Program-made: the position numbers and the translations under genes | Shown here: in pieces, positions 34,263 through 43,010 of the stretch | How positions within the stretch are numbered: the stretch's first letter is position 1 | Layout: every line of letters starts with the position of its first letter | IMG/VR virus record: IMGVR_UViG_3300028608_000006 | Span: 124,001-188,000 of that record | Direction: 5' to 3' (one strand) | DNA: 64,000 nt | Origin: a virus | The notes under the pieces: model-generated | What the model was told of the DNA's origin: nothing | The model's input: the letters and a program-made list of their open reading frames with translations, nothing else | The model's database searches: none

Positions 34263-35915
34263 TTATTCACGTCGCTTCAGCCTGTTCGCTGTCAATTCAT
34301 ATAACTCTTTGAACTCAGGAGCGAGTCCGGTTATTTTGTCATTGATCAGGTGCAGGCATGGCGTCAGATACCCTCGTCCGTCTGGATACGGGTTAGTCAC
34401 CCGCAGGTAACTGTTTACGAAGGGCAAGGAAGGGTGGGTGAAACACGCGCTGTCAGTGGTATCGAAATCGCCGCGTTTCTTCTTGTTACCTACCCCAGTA
34501 TAGACCTTGTGCTGTGGCATGCACCCTAACACATAATCGATAAAGGGATTATCTGTCGGTGTCGGTTCCTGAATGAGATTGGTCGTTCGAGCATTGTCAA
34601 TCTCCTTAATGTGAAAGTTGTTGTTGAGGAACCGGGACACTTTCTTCTGGCTGAGTTCCGAGTTGTTCTTGATGTCGTGTTTGAAACTGTTGGCGGCTGT
34701 AATCAGCTTGTCCAACGTGAATTCCAAACTCGCCAGCTCTTTGTAGAGCATGGACGCACGATCGGTTGTTTGAACGATCTCACTGCGGTTGGCAATGATG
34801 TAGTTAAACAAGTCGAACATGTTCGCCACCACGATGGACTGGGACGCGAATTTCTTGATCGAGTCTTCGTCCAGGTACTCGTTGATCGAGTCAAAGTGCT
34901 CATGCATGAGTCGCATGATGTACTCATTACTGTCACCCGCTTTCACGGAGCAGCGACCGATGATCAACTTCCAGTAGTCCGGGCTGTCAATGCTGTCAAT
35001 ATCAAAGTACGAGGAAAGACAATCGATGACAAACAACAACGCCCCGGCGTACTGCAACGCCATAGAGCTCAGCTCTTTACGCTTATCGGATTTGTTCCGT
35101 ACCGCCACGGCATAGTCGTGGCCTACGAAGTCACCCAGAGAACGCGAGTTAGGCGAACTGGAACGGGTGATGATTTCCCAACGGTCTTGCGGTTTGCATT
35201 CCGCAATCAAAGCATCCGTTGGTCCGATCTCAAAGTCACACTCGCCGTACTGCTGCATTGCGCGAGTGAACCCCATATCCGCAAAGATATACCAGGCTAA
35301 CAAAGGCGTAGGGGTTTTGGTATCCTTGATCTTCCGGGCTTCCGTCGGCGAGTAGAACCGATTGGCAGCCAGGTTGATGTCGGCGGTTCGTGTCAAGTTG
35401 CTACCGGTCTCTGAGAACACTTGGTCGTACTTAAAGTGTTCCACACCGATCTTGAACTTGAACCCCAAGACTTTAACGAAGAGCGAGTTTTCCTTAGTGA
35501 CCGGTAACCCACGTTCAGCTAACACAAATTGCAGGCTATAATGCACACCACGCAACCAGAGGTCGCCATGCTTGTCGCAATACGGCAACATGACATACAC
35601 TGGGTTCAACGCGATAATCTTGCCGGCCTTGTCCTTGTATTCGAACATGATCTTGCAAGGGTACAACGTCTCCTTGTGAATGTCGAAGATCTTGCTACTC
35701 GACTTGATGAGGTAATCGATGTACTCACGCGGCGGTACTCGAAAGACGCCACGGAAGAACACCCCACGCTTTTCAATGCTCTTGAAAATCAATCGAAGTG
35801 AATGGTCAAAGTAGTGCAGACCTTTTTCGAATTCCTTTTGATGAAAACCGTCAACAATTACCTGATTGAATTTCGGCATTGTTGCTTCAATAGGTCCAAT
35901 TAACCTTGGATGCAT
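34263..35915 (-). CDS. large unknown protein (550 aa)
   Basis: 550 aa, not recognised. GGAG lies 6 nt before the first ATG. The N-terminal 200 residues mix beta strands and basic patches; the centre is helical (TLDKLITAANSFKHDIKNNSEL). The C-terminal 110 have QHKVYTGVGNKKKRGDFDTTDS and FTHPSLPFVNSYLRVTNPYP, a possible nucleic-acid-binding surface. A subunit of a phage-encoded multisubunit RNA polymerase would be about this size, but I see none of the catalytic motifs, so that stays a hypothesis. It is co-directional with both neighbours. Confidence 0.6.
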   Translation of the reverse strand: MHPRLIGPIEATMPKFNQVIVDGFHQKEFEKGLHYFDHSLRLIFKSIEKRGVFFRGVFRVPPREYIDYLIKSSSKIFDIHKETLYPCKIMFEYKDKAGKIIALNPVYVMLPYCDKHGDLWLRGVHYSLQFVLAERGLPVTKENSLFVKVLGFKFKIGVEHFKYDQVFSETGSNLTRTADINLAANRFYSPTEARKIKDTKTPTPLLAWYIFADMGFTRAMQQYGECDFEIGPTDALIAECKPQDRWEIITRSSSPNSRSLGDFVGHDYAVAVRNKSDKRKELSSMALQYAGALLFVIDCLSSYFDIDSIDSPDYWKLIIGRCSVKAGDSNEYIMRLMHEHFDSINEYLDEDSIKKFASQSIVVANMFDLFNYIIANRSEIVQTTDRASMLYKELASLEFTLDKLITAANSFKHDIKNNSELSQKKVSRFLNNNFHIKEIDNARTTNLIQEPTPTDNPFIDYVLGCMPQHKVYTGVGNKKKRGDFDTTDSACFTHPSLPFVNSYLRVTNPYPDGRGYLTPCLHLINDKITGLAPEFKELYELTANRLKRRE

Positions 35916-35927
35916 CGTGACTCCAAA

Positions 35928-37064
35928 CTACGAAGTGAAGAGTTTATATCCCGTAAATGCGATTCCGGCTACAGCCCCCATAGCCTTACCGAATTCACCC
36001 CAGTTGTTGGCGGATCCTTTCTGCTTAACCAACTCAAGACTAGCTTTGTTCACCGTGTCTTTAATCCGACTCTCATATTTGAAGATGTCGCCTGACACTT
36101 TGGTCTGGTGCTTGAGTTGACTCATTTCAACGCGATGCTCATGTTTCAGCTGAACAACCTCGGTTTTGTGATCGAGGCGTGCTTGTGCAAGGTCTTTGGT
36201 CAAACGACCATTAGCACCTTCGGACTTGTCGAGGAGATCTTGAAGGTCAGTATTCTGCTCCTTCAGTTTACCAATCTCCTTGCCAAGGTCTTTGACCCTG
36301 TTCTCGGCATTCAGCGCGCGCTCGGTGTTGCCACCGTTCTCGCAGGCTGTCTTGCTTCGGAACAATCCCAGGGACTCGACGATTTTAGCGTCCAAACCTT
36401 CGAAAGTGTAATATAGGATTACCGGTGATTCATTACCGTACATGAGGCCAGTGTACAGCCCAGGCTGCTTCTCGTCATCATACACGACCGGAATTTCAAC
36501 AGCTCGACCCTTGAGATTGGTGTAGAGCGGATCGCTCTCACGACGCGGATCGTTTACATATACAAAGTAGTGCAGTCCTCCTTTAGGCAAAGGCTGGTCT
36601 CCCAGTGTAGCTTTGCAAAGTTCCTGGAGGGTAAAGGGTGGCGTGTTGAGGGAAGGTTGGTTGGCGTTTTCCATTCCGTTGTACAAGGTGATGCCGAGGA
36701 TTTCGCTGTGGATCGCGTCATTCTTTTCAACGAGGGAGCTGGTTAGTGCAATCACCACGTTGATGTCCTGACTGAACATGTCGAAGAATCCAGTATCAGA
36801 ATCCTTCAGTCGATCTCGATCTTTGCGAATCCCTCTAAGCAGTTGCTTGTCAAACAGTGTCAGTGCGGCGTTCTCGTCGATCAAGAGGTTAGCCATGACG
36901 ACTTGTGGAATGTGGACATGCACTTGGCGTTGTTCCGAATAGCTCGGTTCTTTCGCCCGACGAATGATGTAACCCAGACCACCTTTGGCCCTTACTACCA
37001 TTTCCTGACTGGATCTGTTAACGATCCTGTAATTCAGTTTGAAGCTGCTGATTTCGGTTTCCAT
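35928..37064 (-). CDS. coiled-coil protein with C-terminal hydrophobic helix (378 aa)
   Basis: 378 aa from the ATG at 37062-37064, which has a perfect AGGAGG; longer readings are rejected. Residues 1-240 are a mixed alpha/beta domain. Residues about 245-345 are a coiled coil rich in Glu, Lys and Gln (NRVKDLGKEIGKLKEQNTDL), and the end has a short Gly/Ala helix (FGKAMGAVAGIAFTGYKLF) that could insert in a membrane. The SD lies inside a 12-bp palindrome. It is not recognised. Overall shape: globular head, stalk and possible membrane anchor. Confidence 0.6.
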   Translation of the reverse strand: METEISSFKLNYRIVNRSSQEMVVRAKGGLGYIIRRAKEPSYSEQRQVHVHIPQVVMANLLIDENAALTLFDKQLLRGIRKDRDRLKDSDTGFFDMFSQDINVVIALTSSLVEKNDAIHSEILGITLYNGMENANQPSLNTPPFTLQELCKATLGDQPLPKGGLHYFVYVNDPRRESDPLYTNLKGRAVEIPVVYDDEKQPGLYTGLMYGNESPVILYYTFEGLDAKIVESLGLFRSKTACENGGNTERALNAENRVKDLGKEIGKLKEQNTDLQDLLDKSEGANGRLTKDLAQARLDHKTEVVQLKHEHRVEMSQLKHQTKVSGDIFKYESRIKDTVNKASLELVKQKGSANNWGEFGKAMGAVAGIAFTGYKLFTS

Positions 37065-37076
37065 AGGAGGCCTCCT
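37065..37076 (-). promoter_or_regulatory. Shine-Dalgarno inside a 12-bp palindrome
   Basis: AGGAGGCCTCCT directly before the ATG is a perfect palindrome that contains a consensus ribosome site. It could pair with itself or with another message and mask the site, or it may only reflect a strong SD. Confidence 0.35.
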
Positions 37077-37148
37077 AGAAACATTAATATTGCGTTCTAA
37101 TTCAATAATGTAGGTTTCAAAGATTCCAATGGAAACAAAGAGAAGGCG

Positions 37149-37193
37149 GACATAATAAAAACCCCTCAGCACCCGAAGGCACTGAGGGGTTTT
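37149..37193 (-). terminator. strong intrinsic terminator after the capsid gene
   Basis: A 12-bp perfect stem (37158-37169 with 37182-37193), read on the minus strand, is followed by GGGGTTTTTATTATGTCC. It combines a classical T-run with a TTATG-type tail. It ends the capsid message. Confidence 0.85.
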
Positions 37194-37207
37194 CGTGCTT
37201 ACTCAAC

Positions 37208-37282
37208 TAAGCCCAACTTTTCACCGGACACTAACAGCAAGTATTCAGCCTACTGTTAGTTGGCCGTAGTCAGTCGGGCTTA
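37208..37282 (-). other. structured 3' leader-out region of the capsid message
   Basis: TAAGCCC at 37208-37214 pairs with GGGCTTA at 37276-37282, which includes the capsid stop codon. Inside it ACTAACAG at 37230-37237 pairs with CTGTTAGT at 37253-37260. The nested stems lie between the stop codon and the terminator, and may protect the abundant message from 3' decay. Confidence 0.4.
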
Positions 37283-39472
37283 AGGATTTGGGTCAACCGG
37301 TTCCTGAGGAACGTTCAGACCCGCGTCTTCGATGTTGTCGACAGTAACGCGCTGAGTAGCCAGCTTCGACAGCAGACCTTCGTCACCCAGGAAGTCATGG
37401 GCGTCGGTGATGGTCAGCGAGCCGATGATTGGGTTCAGAGCCCAGTGCTTGTAGATCGGGAGGGTCATGACCACACCGAAGTCCTGCTGGTCACGAGTGA
37501 CGTTGCCTTGGACCAGGATGTTTTCCTTGGACACGTTCACACCGATGCCGCCCAGAGGGTTGATGGTATCGTTGGTGGAGGTGTTCTTCGGAACGATCAG
37601 GATCTGACCGATCTGCGAGTCGAAGTTCGTTTCGACTACGTGCAGGGTTTGCTTCGGACCAGTGGTACGAGCATCGCCGGAACGCATTACGAAACGGCTG
37701 AGGTTCTGGTGAACCACAACAGTCCACTCGATGGAGCCATCGGTGCCGCCGTATTCAGCGATCGCAGCCAGACCCGACTTGGTGTTCAGGGCAGCAGTGA
37801 TGTCGCTGATTTCGTTGGTGATAGCAGCGCAGACGGATTCGTACACGCCAGCGGAGTCAACCGAGGAAACCACGTCCTTCAGGGTGATCGCACGGTTCAC
37901 TGCCGAAGCGGTGACGAAGTGCTGACCGGCCAGAGTGTTGGAACCCTGGTTGTTACCCACGACTGGGGAGCCGTCGATGGAGGTGATGTACTTCAGGTGG
38001 TCCTGAGCCTTGTCGAAGGCGTTGCGCGAGCACTGGTTGTTGATCACAACCGACATCTGCTGGATTGCGAAGTCCAGGGAAGCCTGGTTCACGTCGTCCT
38101 TGCTGATCGGGTATTTCACCGACACTGGGGAACGGCGCTGTACGGACAGGTGCTTGCGAGCGTCGAACACTTCGATGCGATAGCCGAAGTTGCCACGGCT
38201 GGTGTTGGAAACGTTGAAGGTTGGCTTCATCGCTACAACAGTACCCAGGGTGAACGAACGGATCAGCGCTTTCTGAGTGTCGTCAGCTTTGCCAACGGTG
38301 ATCAGGCGGCCGGAGCTGATTTCGCGCAGCGAGTGAACTTCGGCAGTACCGGCGTTCAGACGCAGCTCGTTGCCTTGACGCTGGTAGTTACCAGAAGCCG
38401 AGACGTTCAGCATTGGCTCGTAGCCAGCGGTCTTGAAGGTGGCGAACAGAGTCTCGCCGACTTTGTTGCCGTCTTTGTCTTCGACCGAGAAGCCTGGCAG
38501 GTTGCGCAGGTGCATGTTGAGCATGCGGTCGTCGGACGATTGACCGTTGGCGGTTGGGCCGAAGGTGTTGTTCGACATCGAACGGGTGTCGATGAAGAAG
38601 TTGACCGAGTCGGCGCCGATCTTGCCGCCCAGAGCCATGGTGCGGATGCTGATGGAGTTCGATTCGATCTCGTCGGTCGAAGTCCAAGGGCGCTGGCCTG
38701 GAACCTGGGTCAGACCCAGCAGGTTTGGAACGGTAACCGGAACGGTCAGGAACTGGGTCTTGTGAGCGCTACGGCCGTAGGCGTCGCCTTCAGGGTAGGT
38801 AGCATTGGTCGGAGCAACCAGAGCGGCAGCAGCGAACAGAGCACGGGTGTCGTCGCCAGCGTCAGCTGGGTAAACAGGCCACAGAGCCAGCACTTCGTCT
38901 TTGAACATTTCGCCGGAGCGAAGCAGGCCAAAGATCGGACGCAGTTCGGAAGCCGACTGCCAGGCGCTGTTGCCGTAAGCGTAAGTGCCCAGACCAGCAG
39001 CACGTACGACCATTTCGGCGCCTTCATCTTCGTACTTGACGGAGATGGTGGTGAAAAGTGCTTCAGCCGCAGGCGTTTGCAGGTGGGACTGAGCGTTGAG
39101 GGTCATGTTCGCAGCTTTCAGGTCAGCCTGAGTGCCAGCGAAGTTTTGCATCGAGAAGCCTTCCAGACCCTGGATGGACTTCAGGCCTTGCTCGGCTTCA
39201 CCGAACATTGCCAAAGCGTCGCTTGGCAGGGCATTACGGGTCTTGGCGCCGACGAAAGCGTCATAAGCACCAGCGCGCAGAACTTTCAGGCTATTGCCCA
39301 GCGCAGCGCCTTCGGTACCAGCAACAGCGCTGAGCACGTTGGCTTGGAAAGTGTCGAAGCTCTCGTTACCGGTGAAGGTAGCCAGTGCAGTGTTGTTTAC
39401 CAGCGACTCGCGGATAGCGTGGAACAGGTTGCTCTCCGGCTTCAGCGCTGCCGTCAGAATTTTCTTAGCCAT
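37280..39472 (-). CDS. major capsid protein (phiKZ gp120-like)
   Basis: 730 aa, near the 747 aa I recall for the phiKZ major capsid protein. Features that fit are strong codon bias with GC-rich, regular codons, an Ala/Gly-rich N-terminal region with little charge (1-140), and a large mixed beta body. It is an isolated, strongly terminated transcript with an AT-rich palindrome upstream. Several Gly-x-Glu or Ala-x-Glu sites lie in the first 155 residues (after E37, E54, E104, E138 and E153). The site at 101-106, QGLE then GF, matches the sites of the internal head proteins, so N-terminal removal during head maturation is likely. The family call is from length and character, not an alignment. 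Confidence 0.65.
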   Translation of the reverse strand: MAKKILTAALKPESNLFHAIRESLVNNTALATFTGNESFDTFQANVLSAVAGTEGAALGNSLKVLRAGAYDAFVGAKTRNALPSDALAMFGEAEQGLKSIQGLEGFSMQNFAGTQADLKAANMTLNAQSHLQTPAAEALFTTISVKYEDEGAEMVVRAAGLGTYAYGNSAWQSASELRPIFGLLRSGEMFKDEVLALWPVYPADAGDDTRALFAAAALVAPTNATYPEGDAYGRSAHKTQFLTVPVTVPNLLGLTQVPGQRPWTSTDEIESNSISIRTMALGGKIGADSVNFFIDTRSMSNNTFGPTANGQSSDDRMLNMHLRNLPGFSVEDKDGNKVGETLFATFKTAGYEPMLNVSASGNYQRQGNELRLNAGTAEVHSLREISSGRLITVGKADDTQKALIRSFTLGTVVAMKPTFNVSNTSRGNFGYRIEVFDARKHLSVQRRSPVSVKYPISKDDVNQASLDFAIQQMSVVINNQCSRNAFDKAQDHLKYITSIDGSPVVGNNQGSNTLAGQHFVTASAVNRAITLKDVVSSVDSAGVYESVCAAITNEISDITAALNTKSGLAAIAEYGGTDGSIEWTVVVHQNLSRFVMRSGDARTTGPKQTLHVVETNFDSQIGQILIVPKNTSTNDTINPLGGIGVNVSKENILVQGNVTRDQQDFGVVMTLPIYKHWALNPIIGSLTITDAHDFLGDEGLLSKLATQRVTVDNIEDAGLNVPQEPVDPNP

Positions 39473-39501
39473 GGATTAAAGTCCTGTGAGTTGAGCTTTT
39501 T

Positions 39502-39519
39502 AAACAAATATATTTGTTT
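39502..39519 (-). promoter_or_regulatory. 18-bp AT-rich palindrome upstream of the capsid gene
   Basis: AAACAAATATATTTGTTT is a perfect palindrome 30 bp before the capsid ATG, in an 83-bp gap. It may be the core of a strong late promoter or a site for a dimeric regulator. The minus strand also reads AACA then six bases then TT, the pattern I recall for late promoters of the giant phage AR9, but so short a match can be chance. Confidence 0.35.
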
Positions 39520-39555
39520 GCGCAAGTTGAGCTGCACATAAAATATGTAAGAGTG

Positions 39556-40101
39556 TTAAGGGTTCTCAATGCTGAGCAGTTTGAAAACTTCTGCCAGAGT
39601 GAATTCCCCGAGAGCGGAGTGCGTGATTTTGCCAGAGTGAGACTCCAGGTAACCCACGCGGTTATAAATCGTTTCCAGCAGGGCGGCTGAGAAGGTATTG
39701 CTTTCTTGCAAGTGAAAGCCAGGGAGTAACTTATCCTTGGGATCACCTGCCACCATAACAATGGTTTGCCCTATAACAAGGGATTGATACTTCGAGGCCG
39801 CCTTGAACTGGCCGGCTAAAGCTTCACTGCTGGACGAATTGAATGCATCTGCGAGCATGGCTCCGTCATAACCGGAACCCATCTGCGCTTTGGCATCTGT
39901 GGTTGGAACTCCCAGCGTCTTACCGACGACGAGTTGATACTTCAGGATGTCCGCCATTTCTCCGTAAGTCAGGACACCATGGTATACTGCCAATTTGTCC
40001 AAGTCCTGCAACGGAACAGACGACCGGATCAGCGTGTCCACCATCCCGCTGGTCAGGAAAAAGAATTTAAACGGATTACCGTTAGGATAATTCAAAATCA
40101 T
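39556..40101 (-). CDS. unknown (181 aa), upstream of capsid gene
   Basis: 181 aa, not recognised. A hydrophobic and aromatic start (NPFKFFFLTSGMVDTLIRSS) leads into a mixed helical body with Gly/Ser-rich turns (MGSGYDG, NSSSSEALAG). It lies 83 bp upstream of the capsid gene and diverges from the helicase gene across 23 bp. A head-related role is plausible from position, but nothing in it is diagnostic. Confidence 0.6.
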   Translation of the reverse strand: MILNYPNGNPFKFFFLTSGMVDTLIRSSVPLQDLDKLAVYHGVLTYGEMADILKYQLVVGKTLGVPTTDAKAQMGSGYDGAMLADAFNSSSSEALAGQFKAASKYQSLVIGQTIVMVAGDPKDKLLPGFHLQESNTFSAALLETIYNRVGYLESHSGKITHSALGEFTLAEVFKLLSIENP

Positions 40102-40124
40102 CTTTAGCTCCCGGGGAGTTTTGA

Positions 40125-41657
40125 ATGAACGATTTACTGGTGTTGGTTAAGATCCTCTCGGCGCTTTATCAAGCAAAGAAGCTGAAAGACACTAACTTAA
40201 TCAACGAACTTGTGGAAACCTTGGAAGAGCTCCCGAAACCTAATGCTGACGTTTTCAGTCACGATAAGGAAACTCGTGAGAGCATTAAGGCGACAATTCA
40301 GTGGTTGCTGAAACAACCCAACGACGAGCCTGTTATAAAATCATTGCTAATGCAGCGTGTAGAGCTGTTCTGCAAGAATGACGAGTCGTTGAAGAAGACC
40401 ATCGCCGCCGGCCTTGAAGATTGCGAAGATGAAGAACTCACTCGCAAGTTGGTCTATAAACATGTTACCGAAGTTCGACTGAACGGCGAGACTGAAGCCT
40501 TCCAGAAGAAGTTCAAGCAAGCACTCTCCCCTTTCTACTTCAAAGACATCTCCGAGATGAAGAAGGAAGACTGGGGTAACCTGATCGACATGATTCAGGA
40601 GCGGGTCAACAATACCTACGACGAACGTACATCGGAAATCGTTTATACGGTTACCTCTGGTACTCCTGAGTCTTTCTTCCAAATCATTGAGATGGCGAAG
40701 AAGGAAAACAGTAAGCAAGGTATTCTCAAGCTTGGTCTGCATGCACTGAACCAAATGCTTGAACCTGACGGTGGTTTGCGTCGTAGTAAGTTCTACCTGA
40801 TCAACGCACTGACTAACCGCGGTAAGTCGTTGACCATGGCGCACATCTTGGCCTCGGTCGGTTTGTACAACATTCCGATGCTGCGTAACAACGCCAAGAT
40901 CCCTACGCTGCTCATGGAGTCCTCAGAAGACACCATGGACCTGATCATCATGCGGATGTACAAACTCGCATTGAGCGTTCAAGGTCAGTTAGACGGTGAC
41001 TTCCAAGTCGATGCTGCGGAAGACATTGTTACCACCATCGTTAAGTGCTTCAAAGAGAACGGTTGGTTCCTGATCATTAACCAGATCGAAGCGAACAAAG
41101 ACAGCATGCAAGGCATGTTTGACCGGGTTCGTAATCTGGAAATGAAAGGCCACGAGATCATCTTCTACGGTTACGACTACTTGGGTCTGGTTCCTATCGA
41201 CAAGATCCCTGGTGAAAGCAAGTCTGACAAACTTCAGATTCTGTTCCGTCGTGTTCGTTCTTTCATGATTGCTCGTGGTATCTGCTTTGTAACACCGCAT
41301 CAACTTAGCCCAGAAGCCAAGAAGATGTTGAAGGAAACAGACGATGAGTCTGAAGTCTATTTTGCTCGTGAAGTAGCTGGTAAGTCCATGACTGAGACCT
41401 CCACCAAGATCACGAACGAAGTTGATGTTGAGCTGACCATCCATGTAGCGAAAACCCCAAACAAGAACTACTTTACAGCGTGCGTGGGGAAATCGCGTGG
41501 TGAAGGTTGTGAGCCGAGCAAACGCTTTGCTATCTACGACCTCGATCCAATCCATGGCTTGAAGCACGACATCAATGGTCGACCTGCCTTCCGTCGTAGC
41601 CTGCAACAGAAGATCACTGACAACGGTGAACTTGTTTCTGACTTCGACATGTTGTAA
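40125..41657 (+). CDS. DnaB-type replicative helicase
   Basis: 510 aa. It unwinds DNA at the replication fork as a ring hexamer. The Walker A loop is ALTNRGKS at 228-235, with Ala in first place as in DnaB (AxPxxGKT). The catalytic glutamate is probably E265 (LLMESSED). Walker B ends in YGYDYLGLV with D351, like DYLQL of DnaB. A later conserved stretch (PHQLSPEAK) fits motif H3. The N-terminal 220 residues are helical, as for a primase-interacting or collar domain. GGGGAG precedes the ATG. It diverges from the 181-aa gene and ends at a TTATGTTTGC hairpin. Confidence 0.85.
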   Translation: MNDLLVLVKILSALYQAKKLKDTNLINELVETLEELPKPNADVFSHDKETRESIKATIQWLLKQPNDEPVIKSLLMQRVELFCKNDESLKKTIAAGLEDCEDEELTRKLVYKHVTEVRLNGETEAFQKKFKQALSPFYFKDISEMKKEDWGNLIDMIQERVNNTYDERTSEIVYTVTSGTPESFFQIIEMAKKENSKQGILKLGLHALNQMLEPDGGLRRSKFYLINALTNRGKSLTMAHILASVGLYNIPMLRNNAKIPTLLMESSEDTMDLIIMRMYKLALSVQGQLDGDFQVDAAEDIVTTIVKCFKENGWFLIINQIEANKDSMQGMFDRVRNLEMKGHEIIFYGYDYLGLVPIDKIPGESKSDKLQILFRRVRSFMIARGICFVTPHQLSPEAKKMLKETDDESEVYFAREVAGKSMTETSTKITNEVDVELTIHVAKTPNKNYFTACVGKSRGEGCEPSKRFAIYDLDPIHGLKHDINGRPAFRRSLQQKITDNGELVSDFDML

Positions 41658-41711
41658 AAACAGTAAACTTTTAATACAGTAACTATTGGTATTAAACTGA
41701 CCACCTAAATT

Positions 41712-41760
41712 CCCTCTCTCCAGGTTCATTCCTGGGAGAGGGTAAAAGGTTTATGTTTGC
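41712..41760 (+). terminator. hairpin with TTATGTTTGC tail after helicase gene
   Basis: CCCTCTC...CCAGG pairs with CCTGGGAGAGGG (41712-41742, one bulged base). AAAAGG and then TTATGTTTGC at 41751-41760 follow. Confidence 0.7.
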
Positions 41761-41930
41761 CTGTCAGCTATTTACAGGGCTGCGACGCTCTACAATGCGA
41801 TTACAGACGTTTTGAGAATACTCTCCTCTCCTTGTCTGGATTACTTCATTTAAATGCTTTAACGAGGTTTTGGAGTGAAGGATCCTATAGGCGTGCTTTT
41901 ATTCGGGAAGGCTTTAAAGAGGGTATTGAC

Positions 41931-42815
41931 ATGATGGAGGCATTAATAGGCATCGGCGGGGCGCCTGACTATAGCGGTAGCTGGCAACAAATGGCGACCA
42001 CCGGTGGACCAGTATTAAAAACAGCAATATCTGCAGCCGGGATAGGCGATAAGGTCTATACGTTTGGCGGGCAGGTTGGCGGGACCTATTATCGTGATCT
42101 TCGTTATTTCGACGTTACGAATGGGACATGGACGACACTTGGTAACGGAACCATGGTTGTTCGACATAACGCCGTTATGGTTGCCATGGGAGGTAAGCTC
42201 TACGTACACGGTGGGAATAACAGCACTGGCGGTCTTAATGATGTTTGGATGTACGATCCAGATCTAGCCACTTGGACTCAGAAACTGGCGGGTACCATCA
42301 GACACACGGCAGCGGCAGCCGCGGTCGGGAACAAGATGTATGTTTGTGCTGGGTGGTTAAGCAATTACTTAGCTGATCTGAAAGTCTACGACGCCGACGC
42401 CAACACTTGGCAAACGCTCTCGCCTCTACCAGGTGCTGCACGCAGTGACCACACGATGGCTTCGGTGGGGACCAAGCTTTACTTGTACGGCGGTGGTAAC
42501 GCCGGCGGACAGTTAAGCGACCATTGGTGTTACGACACCTTGACGGATACTTGGACCCAACTGGCTGATGGACCACCTGCTCGTTTCAGACACACAGCGG
42601 TCACCATTGACGATAAAATTTACGTCTTTTCTGGTAAACCTGTCGGAGTTAACAGCAACGAGCTGTGGTGTTATGATCCGACTGATGACAGCTGGACATT
42701 AATGAGGACAATCCCAACCTCTGGACGGGCTGATCATTATGCTGGTGTTGGTGCTGGGAAGATGATCACCGGCATGGGTAACGGTGTGCTGGACTGCTGG
42801 CAATATACGCCTTGA
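41931..42815 (+). CDS. Kelch-repeat beta-propeller protein
   Basis: 294 aa. Five repeats of the Kelch type are clear, each with a strand such as KVYTFGG, KLYVHGG, KMYVCAG, KLYLYGG or KIYVFSG, then Tyr/Phe-Asp and Trp about 6 residues later (YFDVTNGTW, MYDPDLATW, VYDADANTW, CYDTLTDTW, CYDPTDDSW). A sixth blade would be closed by the N-terminal SWQQ and the C-terminal DCWQY strand. No other domain is present. The start at 41931 has AGAGGG upstream; a long open frame reaching 41757 is not supported. A solitary Kelch propeller is unusual beside a helicase. It may bind a host protein or glycan. It has its own terminator. Confidence 0.8.
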   Translation: MMEALIGIGGAPDYSGSWQQMATTGGPVLKTAISAAGIGDKVYTFGGQVGGTYYRDLRYFDVTNGTWTTLGNGTMVVRHNAVMVAMGGKLYVHGGNNSTGGLNDVWMYDPDLATWTQKLAGTIRHTAAAAAVGNKMYVCAGWLSNYLADLKVYDADANTWQTLSPLPGAARSDHTMASVGTKLYLYGGGNAGGQLSDHWCYDTLTDTWTQLADGPPARFRHTAVTIDDKIYVFSGKPVGVNSNELWCYDPTDDSWTLMRTIPTSGRADHYAGVGAGKMITGMGNGVLDCWQYTP

Positions 42816-42872
42816 TCCACTCTTTTACTTTTCTTGGTAACCGGTTGCCCAGGCAACACAACGAATAAGGCA

Positions 42873-42905
42873 TACTCTCCTACTCCGCTAAGGAGTAGGA
42901 GAGTA
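42873..42905 (+). terminator. 14-bp hairpin after the Kelch gene
   Basis: 42873-42886 pairs perfectly with 42892-42905 around a GCTAA loop. It is followed by CTTGTTAAG. There is no TTATGTTTGC tail. It lies between the Kelch gene and the convergent 446-aa gene. I see no further gene in the 100 bp before 43011. Confidence 0.75.
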
Positions 42906-43010
42906 CTTGTTAAGAAAAGCTTAAATAGAGGTGTCACTGCCTCCCCTGCTTTCGCAAGAGCCCTTCCTTCACGGTTGTATAAACATAGCCTCCTAGACAG
43001 GAAAATATAT

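Noticed and set aside
35928-37172. Longer start for the 378-aa coiled-coil protein
   Set aside because: The ATG at 37064 has a perfect AGGAGG; the extension would cover the AT-rich gap upstream.
37397-39541. 714-codon open frame antisense to the capsid gene
   Set aside because: Shadow of the strongly biased capsid codons; product composition is unnatural.
41757-41930. Long 5' extension of the Kelch gene from a TTG
   Set aside because: The extension runs through the terminator tail and lacks an SD; ATG at 41931 has AGAGGG.
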